DNA of 64,000 nt from Cytobacillus oceanisediminis (GTDB lineage: Bacteria > Bacillota > Bacilli > Bacillales > Cytobacillaceae). Below the pieces are notes generated by a model, which was not told where the DNA came from, searched no databases, and worked only from the letters and a program-made list of their open reading frames with translations. This document shows, in pieces, positions 36,015-45,722 of this stretch. The stretch spans positions 310,001 to 374,000 of the forward strand of contig NZ_SOEE01000002.1 of assembly GCF_004366035.1 (NCBI RefSeq). Direction: 5' to 3'. How positions within the stretch are numbered: position 1 is the first letter of the stretch; each line of letters starts with the position of its first letter. The position numbers and the translations under genes were made by a program.

Positions 36015-37097
36015 TCACCAAAGGACATCAAGTATATCTTTATTGAATAAATTTGTATCAATATTGCATGCCTTCGCGTCAATTCCATACTGCCAGCCTG
36101 CAATCAATGAATTTGCAGGAGCTTCAGGTTTATATCCAGGCGCCTGTTCCTGCTCAGTAATTCCTGCATTTGGCGCAGCTGTCCATATGAATGTGTTTTC
36201 AAGAAGGGAAGAATCTTTGGCTGCTGCTTGACTGAAAGATTTAGTCAGGGCCTGTTCCTTATCAAAAATTCCATATATGCCAGGATGATAGGGTGACTCT
36301 TCCATTGCTTGATACCAGCCTTCAATAAAGGAAGAATCAACAGGATAATTTGGCTCAATATCCGCAAAAATCGCTACACCCTCCGGTATTCCCAGATCCT
36401 GTGCCAATTGGATAGCCGCTTTCGCCTCACTCTGTCCATTTTCTATGCCTGTTGCCTCATTAAATCGATTCCAAATCACGAGTAATTTAATATCATTGCT
36501 TTGCAGAAATTCAGCCTCTTGAGGTGTAATACCTGCTGATACACCTTCTTTATCACCTAAATAGCGTCCCCACACTTTAGGCGACCCGAAGTTTTCCTGT
36601 ACGCAAGAAAGCAAGTCGCTTGTGGTGAGACTTGCAGAGTCTACACCCCAAACGACTTCATCATCCTCTGATTTTCCACCCTGGTCATTTTTCGCACCTT
36701 TGTCTCCGCTGCTGTCTTCGATGCCGCTGTTTTCATTTTCATTTCCATTTCCTGTTTGACCGGAGTCCTGATTTTTATCAGCCTTATTTTTGATTGTATT
36801 TGATACATTAACATCCACATTTACCTCAATATCATTCGTAACATTATTGTCAATTCGGCTATCTTCATCATTATTCAAATTGTTGTCGATTGAGTTATTA
36901 ACTTTAGCTTTATTTCCTTTTATATTATTTTTTACTTGATTAGTGATATCACTGTCATTGCTTTTGCTTTGGCCATCTGGAATGGTCTGGGTTTTTGGAG
37001 CGTCATCCTTTGAATCCATCAGGGAGAATGCAAAGAGCGAAATCACTACAGCAAAAAATGCGGTCACAACGAAAGGCAAAAGGCCCCGTCTTTCCAT
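36015..37097 (-). CDS. Membrane-anchored DUF1906 glycoside-hydrolase-like protein
   Basis: The 360-residue protein has an N-terminal anchor (RRGLLPFVVTAFFAVVISLF). A long disordered Asn/Asp/Lys/Ser-rich linker (about 30-145) follows, and then a TIM-barrel DUF1906 (Rv2525c-like) domain starting VVWGVDSASLTTSDLL. Seen in the domain: WGRYLG, LLVIWNRF, the acidic strand VAIFADIEP (likely catalytic-site residues) and GWQYGID. The domain is thought to bind or cut cell-wall glycans; activity is unproven. The Asn-rich linker probably spans the wall. Confidence 0.82.
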   Translation of the reverse strand: MERRGLLPFVVTAFFAVVISLFAFSLMDSKDDAPKTQTIPDGQSKSNDSDITNQVKNNIKGNKAKVNNSIDNNLNNDEDSRIDNNVTNDIEVNVDVNVSNTIKNKADKNQDSGQTGNGNENENSGIEDSSGDKGAKNDQGGKSEDDEVVWGVDSASLTTSDLLSCVQENFGSPKVWGRYLGDKEGVSAGITPQEAEFLQSNDIKLLVIWNRFNEATGIENGQSEAKAAIQLAQDLGIPEGVAIFADIEPNYPVDSSFIEGWYQAMEESPYHPGIYGIFDKEQALTKSFSQAAAKDSSLLENTFIWTAAPNAGITEQEQAPGYKPEAPANSLIAGWQYGIDAKACNIDTNLFNKDILDVLW

Positions 37098-37503
37098 ATC
37101 TCACAACCCTCCTTGTCAATTCATGACATCCTATGCGGAGGGCAGAAAGTTGGTGATTGCCGTAATAGGGAAGTGCATCCCGAGGGAATATTCAGGCTTC
37201 TTATCGCAATATAATATCGCAGCATGTGATATTCGGGAAATAATTTTAAAGTGTTATAACAGCATAATACCGCTGTTCAACATAACGAACAATCACAAAG
37301 GAATGTGTAAAAAAATCCTTAACGGGTAAATACCCGTATGGCTGTAGGTTGAAAAATTTGATAAAGGCGAAAAACTTCACTACTATTAAAAATAATAGCC
37401 AAATATTTCATCTATTTAAGATGATAAAAACTGGAATGGGGGATAATAGCAGATAACAGATTTTTAAAAGGAATTGTAATATTTGTCAAAGGAGGTTGCG
37501 ATA
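37098..37503 (+). promoter_or_regulatory. Spacer before pncB with a palindrome
   Basis: This 400-base divergent spacer has no supported frame. It holds the palindrome ACGGGTAAATACCCGT (37322-37337), which could be an operator for pncB-nadE. No clear sigma-A promoter is visible. Confidence 0.35.
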
Positions 37504-38961
37504 ATGCAGAGGGAATTTACGGATGATAGTATAGCTTTACATACTGATTTGTACCAAATAAATATGGCTCAGACTTACTGGGAAGACAACATACATAATA
37601 AAAAGGCGGTCTTTGAAGTGTTCTTCAGGAAGCTGCCTTTTGGCAACGGCTATGGAATTTTTGCCGGCCTGGAAAGAGTTATTGAATATATTGAAAACTT
37701 CAGATTTACAGACAGTGATCTGCAGTACTTAAAAAACGAATTGAATTATAAAGAAGGTTTCCTCGAATACTTGAAAAACATGAGGTTTTCAGGGACCATC
37801 AAATCAATGGAAGAAGGTGAGCTTGTATTCGGCAATGAGCCAATTTTGCGTGTAGAAGCTCCGCTGGCCGAAGCCCAGATTATTGAAACAGCTATTTTGA
37901 ATATCATTAACTACCAGACATTGATTGCTACAAAAGCAACTCGAATCAGAGAAGTAATTGGCGATGGAACAGCCATGGAATTTGGTTCAAGAAGAGCCCA
38001 TGAAATGGACGCAGCTATCTGGGGTACAAGAGCTGCCTATATCGGCGGCTTTGATGCCACTTCCAACGTTAGAGCAGGCAAGAAGTTTGGCATTCCGGTT
38101 GCAGGGACACATGCCCATTCATTTGTACAGGCTTACCGGGACGAGTATAAAGCTTTTAAGAAATATGCTCAGACCCATAAGGACTGTGTTTTTCTCGTCG
38201 ATACGTATGACACTCTTAAATCCGGAGTACCGAATGCAATTAAAGTGGCGAAGGAAATGCGGGGTCAAATTAACTTTAAAGGGATAAGGCTTGATAGCGG
38301 GGACTTGGCTTACCTTTCTAAAAAGGCAAGAAAAATGCTGGATGATGCAGGTTTTCCTGAAGCAAAGATTATTGCTTCCAATGATCTGGATGAATACACC
38401 ATCATAAACCTGAAAGCTCAAGGAGCCAAAATCGATATTTGGGGCATTGGCACAAAACTCATTACGGCGTACGAACAGGCTGCATTAGGGGCTGTTTATA
38501 AACTCGTTTCAATAGAAGATGAAAATGGAAAAATGGCTGACACTATAAAAATAAGCGGCAACCCGGAAAAAGTGACAACTCCCGGATTAAAGAGGGTATA
38601 TCGGATTATTAACAGAGATAACCATAAATCAGAAGGGGACTATATTGCTCTGGATCATGAAAATCCTCAAGCTGAACCAAAGCTTAAGATGTTCCACCCT
38701 GTTCACACGTTTATAAGCAAGTTCGTTACAAATTTCGAAGCCAGAGAACTTCATAAAGTGATATTTCAGGAAGGCAAGCTTACCTATAAAGTTCCATCTT
38801 TAAAAGAGATGCAAAGCTTTGCAAAGGATAATCTCAATGTATTATGGGATGAGTACCGCCGTTCTCTAAATCCAGAGGAATACCCAGTCGACCTTAGCCA
38901 GAAGTGCTGGGATAATAAGATGAAAATGATCAGCCAGGTGAAAGAAAATATAAAAGGCTGA
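37504..38961 (+). CDS. pncB: Nicotinate phosphoribosyltransferase
   Basis: The 485-residue enzyme makes nicotinate mononucleotide from nicotinate and PRPP, with ATP, in NAD salvage. Motifs: LHTDLYQINMAQTYW at the N-terminus, EFGSRRAHEMDAAIWGTRAA, the phosphorylated-His region PVAGTHAHSFVQAY, and IRLDSGDLAYLSKKAR. The ATG at 37504 has AAAGGAGGTTGCGATA before it. nadE follows 27 bases later, so the two form an NAD-salvage operon as in B. subtilis relatives. Confidence 0.95.
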   Translation: MQREFTDDSIALHTDLYQINMAQTYWEDNIHNKKAVFEVFFRKLPFGNGYGIFAGLERVIEYIENFRFTDSDLQYLKNELNYKEGFLEYLKNMRFSGTIKSMEEGELVFGNEPILRVEAPLAEAQIIETAILNIINYQTLIATKATRIREVIGDGTAMEFGSRRAHEMDAAIWGTRAAYIGGFDATSNVRAGKKFGIPVAGTHAHSFVQAYRDEYKAFKKYAQTHKDCVFLVDTYDTLKSGVPNAIKVAKEMRGQINFKGIRLDSGDLAYLSKKARKMLDDAGFPEAKIIASNDLDEYTIINLKAQGAKIDIWGIGTKLITAYEQAALGAVYKLVSIEDENGKMADTIKISGNPEKVTTPGLKRVYRIINRDNHKSEGDYIALDHENPQAEPKLKMFHPVHTFISKFVTNFEARELHKVIFQEGKLTYKVPSLKEMQSFAKDNLNVLWDEYRRSLNPEEYPVDLSQKCWDNKMKMISQVKENIKG

Positions 38962-38988
38962 TGCTTTAATACGAGGGAGGAACCTGCA

Positions 38989-39810
38989 ATGAATCTGCAA
39001 AAAGAAATTATGGAAAGTTTAAATGTAAATCCGAATATCAATCCGAAGGAAGAAATAAAGAAGAGAATTGAGTTTCTAAAGGATTATCTTGTTAAAACAA
39101 ATTCAAAAGGCTATGTACTGGGCATAAGCGGCGGCCAGGATTCCACTCTTGCAGGAAGACTTGCGCAGCTTGCGGTTGAAGAGCTTCGAAAAGAGGGGAA
39201 GGATGCAACATTTATAGCAGTCCGCCTTCCGTACGGCGTTCAGCAGGATGAGAAGGATGCACAGCTTGCCCTATCCTTTATTCAGGCCGACAAAGAAGTG
39301 GTCTTTAATATTAAAAATGCAGTCGATGAAGTGAAAACCGAGTATGATCGTATAATTCCGGAGGAACCTCTGAAGGATTATCATAAAGGCAATGTTAAAG
39401 CCCGCTTAAGAATGATTGCCCAATATGCGATTGGAGGCCAATACGGCTTGCTGGTCATCGGCACGGATCATGCTGCAGAAGCAGTGACTGGATTCTTCAC
39501 AAAATATGGCGATGGCGGTGCAGATGTCCTGCCGCTGTCCGGACTGACAAAAAGACAGGGAAAAGCACTTCTTAAAGAGCTTGGGGCAGAAGAAAGACTA
39601 TACTTAAAAGTGCCTACAGCAGATCTTCTTGACCAGAAACCCGGACAGGCTGATGAAACTGAATTAGGTATCTCATACGATGAATTGGATGACTACCTTG
39701 AAGGGAAATCAGTCAATCCGGATGCTGCAGAGAAAATCGAAAAACGCTACCTGGTTTCTGAACACAAGCGCCAGCTGCCTGCATCAATGCACGATAACTG
39801 GTGGAAATAA
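38989..39810 (+). CDS. nadE: Ammonia-dependent NAD synthetase
   Basis: The 273-residue enzyme converts nicotinate adenine dinucleotide to NAD with ATP and ammonia. The PP-loop [14 protein letters not shown] (about 46-59), [23 protein letters not shown] and the C-terminal [14 protein letters not shown] are all in place. There is no glutaminase domain. It has a GGGAGG ribosome site and is second in the pncB-nadE operon. Confidence 0.96.
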   Translation: MNLQKEIMESLNVNPNINPKEEIKKRIEFLKDYLVKTNSKGYVLGISGGQDSTLAGRLAQLAVEELRKEGKDATFIAVRLPYGVQQDEKDAQLALSFIQADKEVVFNIKNAVDEVKTEYDRIIPEEPLKDYHKGNVKARLRMIAQYAIGGQYGLLVIGTDHAAEAVTGFFTKYGDGGADVLPLSGLTKRQGKALLKELGAEERLYLKVPTADLLDQKPGQADETELGISYDELDDYLEGKSVNPDAAEKIEKRYLVSEHKRQLPASMHDNWWK

Positions 39811-39819
39811 GCCTGCTTG

Positions 39820-39856
39820 AAAAGGAAAATCCATTAAGGGATTTTCCTTTTATTTT
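39820..39856. terminator. Terminator shared by nadE and the convergent remnant
   Basis: The stem AAAAGGAAAATCC / GGATTTTCCTTTT ends in TATTTTT. Confidence 0.85.
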
Positions 39857-40903
39857 TGGTTCAGCCTCATAAGCATTTCCTCGTAAGACCGTTCTGGTTC
39901 ATCCACATTCAGCAGATGCGGCTGGCCTTTCTTTTTAAGCCATACATTTATTCATAAACCAGGGGATCTTTTAGCAGAATTTCGAACATCGGCTTTTTTA
40001 TGAATTAAATCAGGCACCCTGGCATCAAATAAATTTCTTTTAATATTTTTCAATGGAAGGTACATCCTTTTTGAGAATTCGGACTGCAGCAGCAAGTGAG
40101 ATTCCGTAACACAAAAGGTGTTAAGCGGGTGGCGTTTTTCTCGGCCAGAAAGTACAAAGCACCAGAAACATTTGCTATTAATACGATATATGCAGCAACA
40201 GCATTCCATGAATGAAGCCAATAATGCAGTCCGATTGATTCAATGGCAATCGCATGGATCATCAAAATATATACAGCATTTATACTTGTTTTTTGATGGT
40301 AGGTAAAAGCATCGCCATGAGTTATCGAAGTTTGCTTTTCCATGAAAACAGGGCGTAATTAAACATTGCGAGTTCAGCCACAAAAAAAGACCCTATTTTA
40401 TGATTGGGTAAATGCTTATCCGCCGATCTCTTAGCATTAAAGAGAAAAAGCGAATTGATTTCATTCAGCCTGCGGTATTCTCTCAAAAGTCCTGGCAAAT
40501 TAGTAAGATCTTATAGGCAATAAACAGCTCCAGCCCAATAAAAAACATTTCGGAAAAACGCTTAAATAGGGAAAATAGGAAAAATGCGGGAAATCCCTGA
40601 CAGGAATACTAAATTAAGCAGCACGGTTTCCTGCTAAAATGACTGCACCAAAATACTTCAGCGAATATCTCTAGCGCAGTATAAGGAATACACCAATAGC
40701 GGTACAACGACCATAAAATCAAGCAGGGAGCCAACCGCCTCTTCGTGTGGAACCGGATCAAAAAGGGTGGTTCTATATAGAGTATAGTTGGAAAGCAGGA
40801 TCAAGCATGTTAGTAAACCAAACCAAAGCCATTTAGGCCTCTTTAAAGAATTTGTAAAATTTATCCACCGCTTTTTCAGTATCTTACACAGGTAACAAAT
40901 CAC
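39850..40903 (-). pseudogene. Broken multi-pass membrane protein gene
   Basis: Read on the minus strand in changing frames it gives a membrane protein: WLWFGLLTCLILLSNYTLYR, LFDPVPHEEAVGSLLDFMVV, later RLNEINSLFLFNAKRSADKH, AMFNYALFSWKSK, HTYHQKT-like AFTYHQKTSINAVYILMIHA, IESIGLHYWLHSWNAVAAY, LTPFVL, and at the end WLKKKGQPHLLNVDEPERSY before the stop. This resembles a Bacillus integral membrane family often mislabelled beta-carotene monooxygenase. Several frame changes are needed; at least two (near 39945 and 40335) look like single lost bases in runs. Confidence 0.75.
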
Positions 40904-40906
40904 ACT

Positions 40907-40941
40907 AAAAAGTCAGTTCCAGCAACCGGAACTGACTTTTT
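40907..40941. terminator. Terminator after pflA, bidirectional
   Basis: The perfect stem AAAAAGTCAGTTCC / GGAACTGACTTTTT has a 7-base loop. Confidence 0.92.
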
Positions 40942-40942
40942 A

Positions 40943-41671
40943 TTATTCTCCAGTAAGAATTTGATAAGCCCATTCTGCCGCTTCCTCACTTGGCGGCTCA
41001 ATCTCCTTCAGCGGATATTCCAATCCGAGAGCTTCCCATTTATATACACCAAGCTTGTGGTAGGGAAGGACCTCAATCTTTTTTACATTTTTCAACTCTC
41101 TAATGAAACGTCCCATTTGTTCCAGATCACTTACATCATCAGATATTGTAGGGACAAGTACGTGGCGGATCCATACAGGCACCTGATTATCAGATAGATG
41201 CTGGGCAAATTGAAGTATATGTTCATTTGTAAGACCTGTCAGTTTTTTATGCTTTTCCCTATCAATATGCTTTAAATCCAGCAGCACCAGGTCCGTATAG
41301 TCCAGGAGCTCTTTCAGCTGGGTTTGAAAAAACGGTGAGGTGGAATAGCAGCCTCCCGATGAATCTATTGCCGTGTGAATGCCAAGTTTCTTGCATTCTT
41401 TAAAAAGTTCTATAAGAAAAGGAATCTGAAGCAAAGGTTCACCGCCGCTTACTGTAATGCCGCCTCCGGAAGCCGACAAAAAAGGGAGATAGGATTGCAG
41501 ATCATTCATGATTTCTGTAACGGACATTTGTTTTCCTGACCCAATCTCCCAAGTGTCTGCATTATGGCAAAATTGACAGCGAAGTAGGCACCCCTGTGTA
41601 AAAATGACATAACGAATGCCAGGCCCATCTACTGTACCGAATGTCTCAATTGAATGAATGTTGCCGTCCAT
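40943..41671 (-). CDS. pflA: Pyruvate formate-lyase activating enzyme
   Basis: A radical-SAM enzyme of 242 residues that places the glycyl radical on PflB. The cluster motif CLLRCQFC (CxxxCxxC) is in QGCLLRCQFCHNADTW; the SAM-binding GGITVSGGEPLLQ follows, then DLKHIDREKH. The third ATG of a run (41671) is chosen because AAAGGAAG lies 6 bases ahead. It sits 105 bases after pflB and shares its FNR-type promoter. Confidence 0.95.
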   Translation of the reverse strand: MDGNIHSIETFGTVDGPGIRYVIFTQGCLLRCQFCHNADTWEIGSGKQMSVTEIMNDLQSYLPFLSASGGGITVSGGEPLLQIPFLIELFKECKKLGIHTAIDSSGGCYSTSPFFQTQLKELLDYTDLVLLDLKHIDREKHKKLTGLTNEHILQFAQHLSDNQVPVWIRHVLVPTISDDVSDLEQMGRFIRELKNVKKIEVLPYHKLGVYKWEALGLEYPLKEIEPPSEEAAEWAYQILTGE

Positions 41672-41776
41672 CATCATCTTCCTTTCCAAAAGCAGCCGGC
41701 GCCGGCGGAGCCGCATCACCTTTGCTCAAGCTTTTTTAAGGAGGGGGCCACTTCTAAGGGCCCGCCATCCTATTGG

Positions 41777-44002
41777 TTACATTGATTCATGGAATGTTCT
41801 ATTGATAACATCAAGCTGCTGCTCTTTAGTCAGTTTAATGAAGTTCACAGCATAGCCTGATACCCTAATGGTTAACTGTGGATATTCCTCCGGGTGTTCC
41901 ATGGCATCCAGAAGCGTTTCTTTATTGAATACATTTACATTTAGGTGATGTCCTGACTTTATGGCATATCCATCCAGTATAGATACAAGATTGCGAATTC
42001 GGCTATCAGCATCCTTTCCGAGTGCTTTAGGGACAATGGAGAAGGTGTTGCTGATGCCATCCAGCGCATATTTGTAGGGTAATTTTGCAACAGAAGACAG
42101 GGAAGCAAGCGTTCCTTTCGAATCTCTCCCGTGCATCGGATTGGCTCCTGGGGCGAATGGCTCGCCGGCACGCCGTCCATCAGGCGTATTGCCGGTTTTC
42201 TTGCCATATACCACATTGGATGTAATGGTTAAAATAGACATCGTATGCATAGAGTTTCTGTATGTCGGATGCTTGCGGAGCTTTTTCATAAACCTTTCAA
42301 CCAGGTCTATAGCTATGCTGTCAACGCGATCATCATTATTGCCGTATTTCGGGAAATCTCCTTCTGTAATAAAATCAATCACTAGCCCTTTCTCATCACG
42401 GATTGCCTTAACAGTTGCATATTTGATCGCACTTAGTGAATCGGCCGCTACACTTAAACCCGCAATGCCAGTGGCCATTGTTCTGAGAATTCCGGAGTCA
42501 TGCAGAGCCATTTCGATCCGTTCGTAGCTATATTTATCATGCATGTAATGAATGATATTCAGCGTATTAATATAGAGATCTGCCAGCCATTCCATCATTA
42601 AATCAAACTTCTCCATCACTTCTTCATATTGAAGGATGTCTGAGGAAATTGGGGCATAGGAAGGGCCGACCTGGACGCTGAGTTTTTCATCCTTGCCGCC
42701 ATTAATGCTATATAACAGGGCCTTTGCAAGGTTTGCTCTTGCACCGAAAAATTGCATTTGTTTCCCAATCTCCATAGCAGAAACACAGCAGGCAATTCCA
42801 TAATCATCCCCATATTCAGGAAGCATGATATCATCGTTTTCATATTGAATTGAACTTGTTTCTATTGACATCCTTGCACAATATTTTTTGAAATTCTCCG
42901 GAAGCTTGCTGGACCATAATACTGTTAAATTCGGTTCAGGTGCCGGACCCAGATTATTCAAAGTATGAAGGAACCGATAAGAATTTTTCGTGACTAGCGG
43001 GCGTCCATCATGCGCCATCCCGCCAATGGACTCTGTAACCCATGTAGGATCGCCGCTGAATAATTCATTATAGTCAGGCGTTCTCGAAAATTTAACTAGG
43101 CGAAGCTTCATTACAAAGTGATCGACCAGTTCCTGGGCTTCCTTCTCGGTAAGCATGCCCTTCTGGATGTCTCTTTCTATGAAAATATCAAGGAAAGTCG
43201 AAACACGGCCAAGGCTCATAGCTGCTCCATTTTGTTCTTTGATGGCAGCAAGATAGGCGAAGTACAGCCATTGGAAAGCCTCAAGAGCATTTCCAGCAGG
43301 CATTGAAATATCAAAACCATAGCTGTTTGCCAGCTGCTTCAGTTCATTCAGAGACCTGATTTGTTCTGAAATCTCTTCTCTAAGGCGAATATTGTCTTCC
43401 GTCATCACACTTGAAGTTGATTTCAAATCTGCCTTTTTGGCTTCAATCAAGCGGTCAACTCCATAAAGAGCAACCCTGCGGTAATCACCGATAATCCTGC
43501 CTCGGCCATATGCATCTGGCAGGCCAGTAATAATGCCGGCTTTGCGGGCAAGTTTCATTTCATCGGTATAGGCATCAAACACGCCTTGGTTATGTGTTTT
43601 GCGGTAGTCTGTAAATATCTTTTCCATCTCTTTGCTGGCTTCATAGCCGTATGCTTCACAGGCTGCCACAGCCATTCTGACTCCGCCAAATGGCTGAAGA
43701 GAGCGCTTAAACGGAAGGTCAGTCTGAACACCCACAATTTTTTCTTTTATTTGGTCCAGGTAACCAGGTCCATGTGAGGTAATGGCTGAGACGATTTCTG
43801 TGTCCATATCGAGCACGCCGCCATTATCACGTTCCTTTTTCGTGAGCTCCATTACTTGTTCCCATAATGAAGAAGTAGCTCCTGTTGGACCCTCCAAAAA
43901 CAATTCATCCCCGAAAAAAGGTGAGTAATTCTTCAATATAAAGTCTCTAACATCAATTTCACGTATCCAAATGCCTTTTTTAAAGCCCTTCCAACTTTCC
44001 AT
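41777..44002 (-). CDS. pflB: Formate C-acetyltransferase (pyruvate formate-lyase)
   Basis: The 741-residue glycyl-radical enzyme splits pyruvate with CoA into acetyl-CoA and formate during fermentation. Seen: the catalytic Cys pair in [14 protein letters not shown] and the radical Gly716 in [11 protein letters not shown]. subtilis 168 lacks this enzyme, so its presence indicates mixed-acid fermentation under anaerobic conditions. AGGTGAAC precedes the ATG. A TGTGA-N6-TCACA palindrome with a -10 at the class II distance lies upstream. Confidence 0.97.
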   Translation of the reverse strand: MESWKGFKKGIWIREIDVRDFILKNYSPFFGDELFLEGPTGATSSLWEQVMELTKKERDNGGVLDMDTEIVSAITSHGPGYLDQIKEKIVGVQTDLPFKRSLQPFGGVRMAVAACEAYGYEASKEMEKIFTDYRKTHNQGVFDAYTDEMKLARKAGIITGLPDAYGRGRIIGDYRRVALYGVDRLIEAKKADLKSTSSVMTEDNIRLREEISEQIRSLNELKQLANSYGFDISMPAGNALEAFQWLYFAYLAAIKEQNGAAMSLGRVSTFLDIFIERDIQKGMLTEKEAQELVDHFVMKLRLVKFSRTPDYNELFSGDPTWVTESIGGMAHDGRPLVTKNSYRFLHTLNNLGPAPEPNLTVLWSSKLPENFKKYCARMSIETSSIQYENDDIMLPEYGDDYGIACCVSAMEIGKQMQFFGARANLAKALLYSINGGKDEKLSVQVGPSYAPISSDILQYEEVMEKFDLMMEWLADLYINTLNIIHYMHDKYSYERIEMALHDSGILRTMATGIAGLSVAADSLSAIKYATVKAIRDEKGLVIDFITEGDFPKYGNNDDRVDSIAIDLVERFMKKLRKHPTYRNSMHTMSILTITSNVVYGKKTGNTPDGRRAGEPFAPGANPMHGRDSKGTLASLSSVAKLPYKYALDGISNTFSIVPKALGKDADSRIRNLVSILDGYAIKSGHHLNVNVFNKETLLDAMEHPEEYPQLTIRVSGYAVNFIKLTKEQQLDVINRTFHESM

Positions 44003-44050
44003 ATTAGTTCACCTCATATAATTAATGTGTATAACAGTTATTACAACTTA

Positions 44051-44093
44051 ACTATACATTCAATATAACAGATTAAATGTGAAATAAATCACA
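44051..44093 (-). promoter_or_regulatory. FNR-type promoter of pflBA
   Basis: TGTGAAATAAATCACA (44078-44093, centre 44085.5) lies above the -10 TATAGT (44056-44051), giving a start near 44044 and an operator at -41.5. The flanks (TTTGTGA on the minus strand) also fit a Rex-type site, but the position favours an activator. The rest of the 44003-44297 spacer is AT-rich. Confidence 0.72.
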
Positions 44094-44297
44094 AACATTT
44101 TGAACGTAATGTGAAATATAGTAAATCCGTATTTAATAACGCTTATGTGTACTATAAAACCTATCGTACTTTTGAACTGTTATATAGAGATTGAAAATCA
44201 AACTAAAAGAAAAGGGAAGAGGAGGTCATGAAATTCTTTCAATCAGCGCCAACAATTACCTGTTTAATAGAATAAGAGATTTTGATTAAATATAAAT

Positions 44298-44924
44298 ATG
44301 AAAACATTATCAAAAATTTCATTCATTCTGATGTTGTCTGTCGCACTTGTCTTTGGATTCAATTTCGATGCAAAAGCATCAACAGTACATACCGTTCAGC
44401 CAGGGGATACAATGTGGAAGATCGCCCTGAAGTATCAGGTGGGAGTTCCTGAAATCATTAATGCCAACGGGCAGATTTCAAATCCGAACTTCATTTATCC
44501 TGGGCAAAAGGTGAATATCCCTACTTTATCAAAAGCTACCACAAGTGTGGAAGAGCAGGTAGTTCAGCTCGTAAACCAGGAAAGGGCAAAGTATGGATTA
44601 AAGCCCTTAAAATCAAATTGGGAGCTTGCGAGAGTGGCAAGATACAAATCTCAGGATATGATCAATAAGAAGTATTTCGATCACAACTCTCCTACATACG
44701 GAAGCCCGTTTGATATGATGAAGAGCTTTGGAATCACTTACAGAACCGCTGGAGAAAACATTGCTGCAGGTCAAAAAACACCTCAGGAAGTTGTAACAGC
44801 ATGGATGAACAGTGAGGGTCACCGCAAGAACATCCTATCAGCCAATTTCACAGAAATCGGTGTTGGATATGCACAGGGCGGTTATTATGGCCATTACTGG
44901 ACACAGATGTTTATTGGGAGGTAA
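44298..44924 (+). CDS. Secreted LysM-CAP domain protein (YkwD-like)
   Basis: The 208-residue exported protein has a signal peptide (1-28, ending DAKAS), one LysM wall-binding domain (VHTVQPGDTMWKIALKYQ, about 30-75) and a CAP/SCP domain (about 85-207). The CAP domain has LVNQERAKYGLKPL, the site His in KYFDHNSP, GENIAAG and the second site His in MNSEGHRKNIL. CAP proteins of bacilli are spore-coat or wall associated. The start lacks a ribosome site; a strong one (GAGGAGG) 75 bases upstream precedes a 15-codon frame. Confidence 0.88.
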   Translation: MKTLSKISFILMLSVALVFGFNFDAKASTVHTVQPGDTMWKIALKYQVGVPEIINANGQISNPNFIYPGQKVNIPTLSKATTSVEEQVVQLVNQERAKYGLKPLKSNWELARVARYKSQDMINKKYFDHNSPTYGSPFDMMKSFGITYRTAGENIAAGQKTPQEVVTAWMNSEGHRKNILSANFTEIGVGYAQGGYYGHYWTQMFIGR

Positions 44925-44929
44925 GAAAA

Positions 44930-45052
44930 AAGGCAGAAGCGCCTTGCCCACGAAGGAAAGCAGACTAAGAACGCCACGTCATGTGGCAACGTCTGCATGG
45001 CCCCCATCCTGGGGGCCTCGTTTCGAGGGGATAGGCTGCTTGCGCTAAACAG
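44930..45052 (+). repeat. Dispersed intergenic repeat, short copy
   Basis: Blocks GGCAGAAGCGCCTTGCCCAC, GCCAC-gtcat-GTGGC (44973-44987), GGCCCCC-atcct-GGGGGCC (44999-45017) and CGAGGGGATAGGCTGCTTG appear in this order. They match the longer copy at 35685-36010 in opposite orientation. No gene is supported in it. Confidence 0.8.
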
Positions 45053-45084
45053 TTTTCAAAGTAAAAGTTTTCTATTTATTTAAG

Positions 45085-45119
45085 AAAAGCACCGGATTAT
45101 CCGGTGCTTTTGCTTTTCT
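45085..45119. terminator. Terminator, bidirectional
   Basis: The stem AAAAGCACCGG / CCGGTGCTTTT has a 4-6 base loop and T-rich flanks. Confidence 0.9.
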
Positions 45120-45121
45120 CA

Positions 45122-45574
45122 TTAGTCTACTACAATATAAGCAATCATTGGTCCGCTATTATCCTTATCCGGGTGAGTAAGACACACTAGACGGTAAACG
45201 CCTTCTTTATCAAATTGAAGTGGGACAACCGTCTCTTCTGCTTTTTTAACCACACCTTTAATATCAGTCCCTTCTATGATGTATGGATGTTCCATTCCAT
45301 TTACTCCCCAAATCTTCAGATTTACCTTTTCACCTTTTTCCAGAAAAATAGTTCCAGGATCCCAGCGATAAGCTTCAATTTCTTTGCCATCAGGCAGCTT
45401 AGCCTTAAATTCTCCTGTAACCATATGAATTTCCCGGACTTTTTCGCCCTCCTTCTGGTTGAATACTGTCACACTATCAGATTTTGAAAAAAACCATACT
45501 GATGCAGAAACGATTACTGAAAATATGATGACAAATGCAATGATGCTGCGTTTCTTTAATACAAGAAAAGGCAT
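45122..45574 (-). CDS. Membrane-anchored cupredoxin-like protein
   Basis: The 150-residue protein has an N-terminal anchor (IIAFVIIFSVIVSASVWFF) and a cupredoxin domain. Likely type-1 copper ligands are His in GMEHPYIIEG and Cys, His and Met in LVCLTHPDKDNSGPM. It may carry electrons or copper outside the membrane. The second ATG (45574) has AAGGAG at a 7-base distance; the first touches it. Confidence 0.8.
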   Translation of the reverse strand: MPFLVLKKRSIIAFVIIFSVIVSASVWFFSKSDSVTVFNQKEGEKVREIHMVTGEFKAKLPDGKEIEAYRWDPGTIFLEKGEKVNLKIWGVNGMEHPYIIEGTDIKGVVKKAEETVVPLQFDKEGVYRLVCLTHPDKDNSGPMIAYIVVD

Positions 45575-45722
45575 GCTCATACTCCTTCCAAATTGGTTGT
45601 CCCTATATAGATATGCAGGAAGGGCATCATTACTTGTCTAATATTTCTGAGATTTTTACGATAATTTCTTTACATCTGCCAAAATATTATTTCATAATAG
45701 AATTAAAAAAGGATGTGGCAGC

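Noticed and set aside
41672..41719. N-terminal extension of PflA with Arg-rich sequence
   Set aside because: The longer frame has no ribosome site and the extension is not typical of the family; the ATG at 41671 has both.
41690..41776. A GC-rich possible stem between pflB and pflA (GGGCC / GGCCC)
   Set aside because: The stem is short and has no T tract; it could be chance in a GC-rich spacer.
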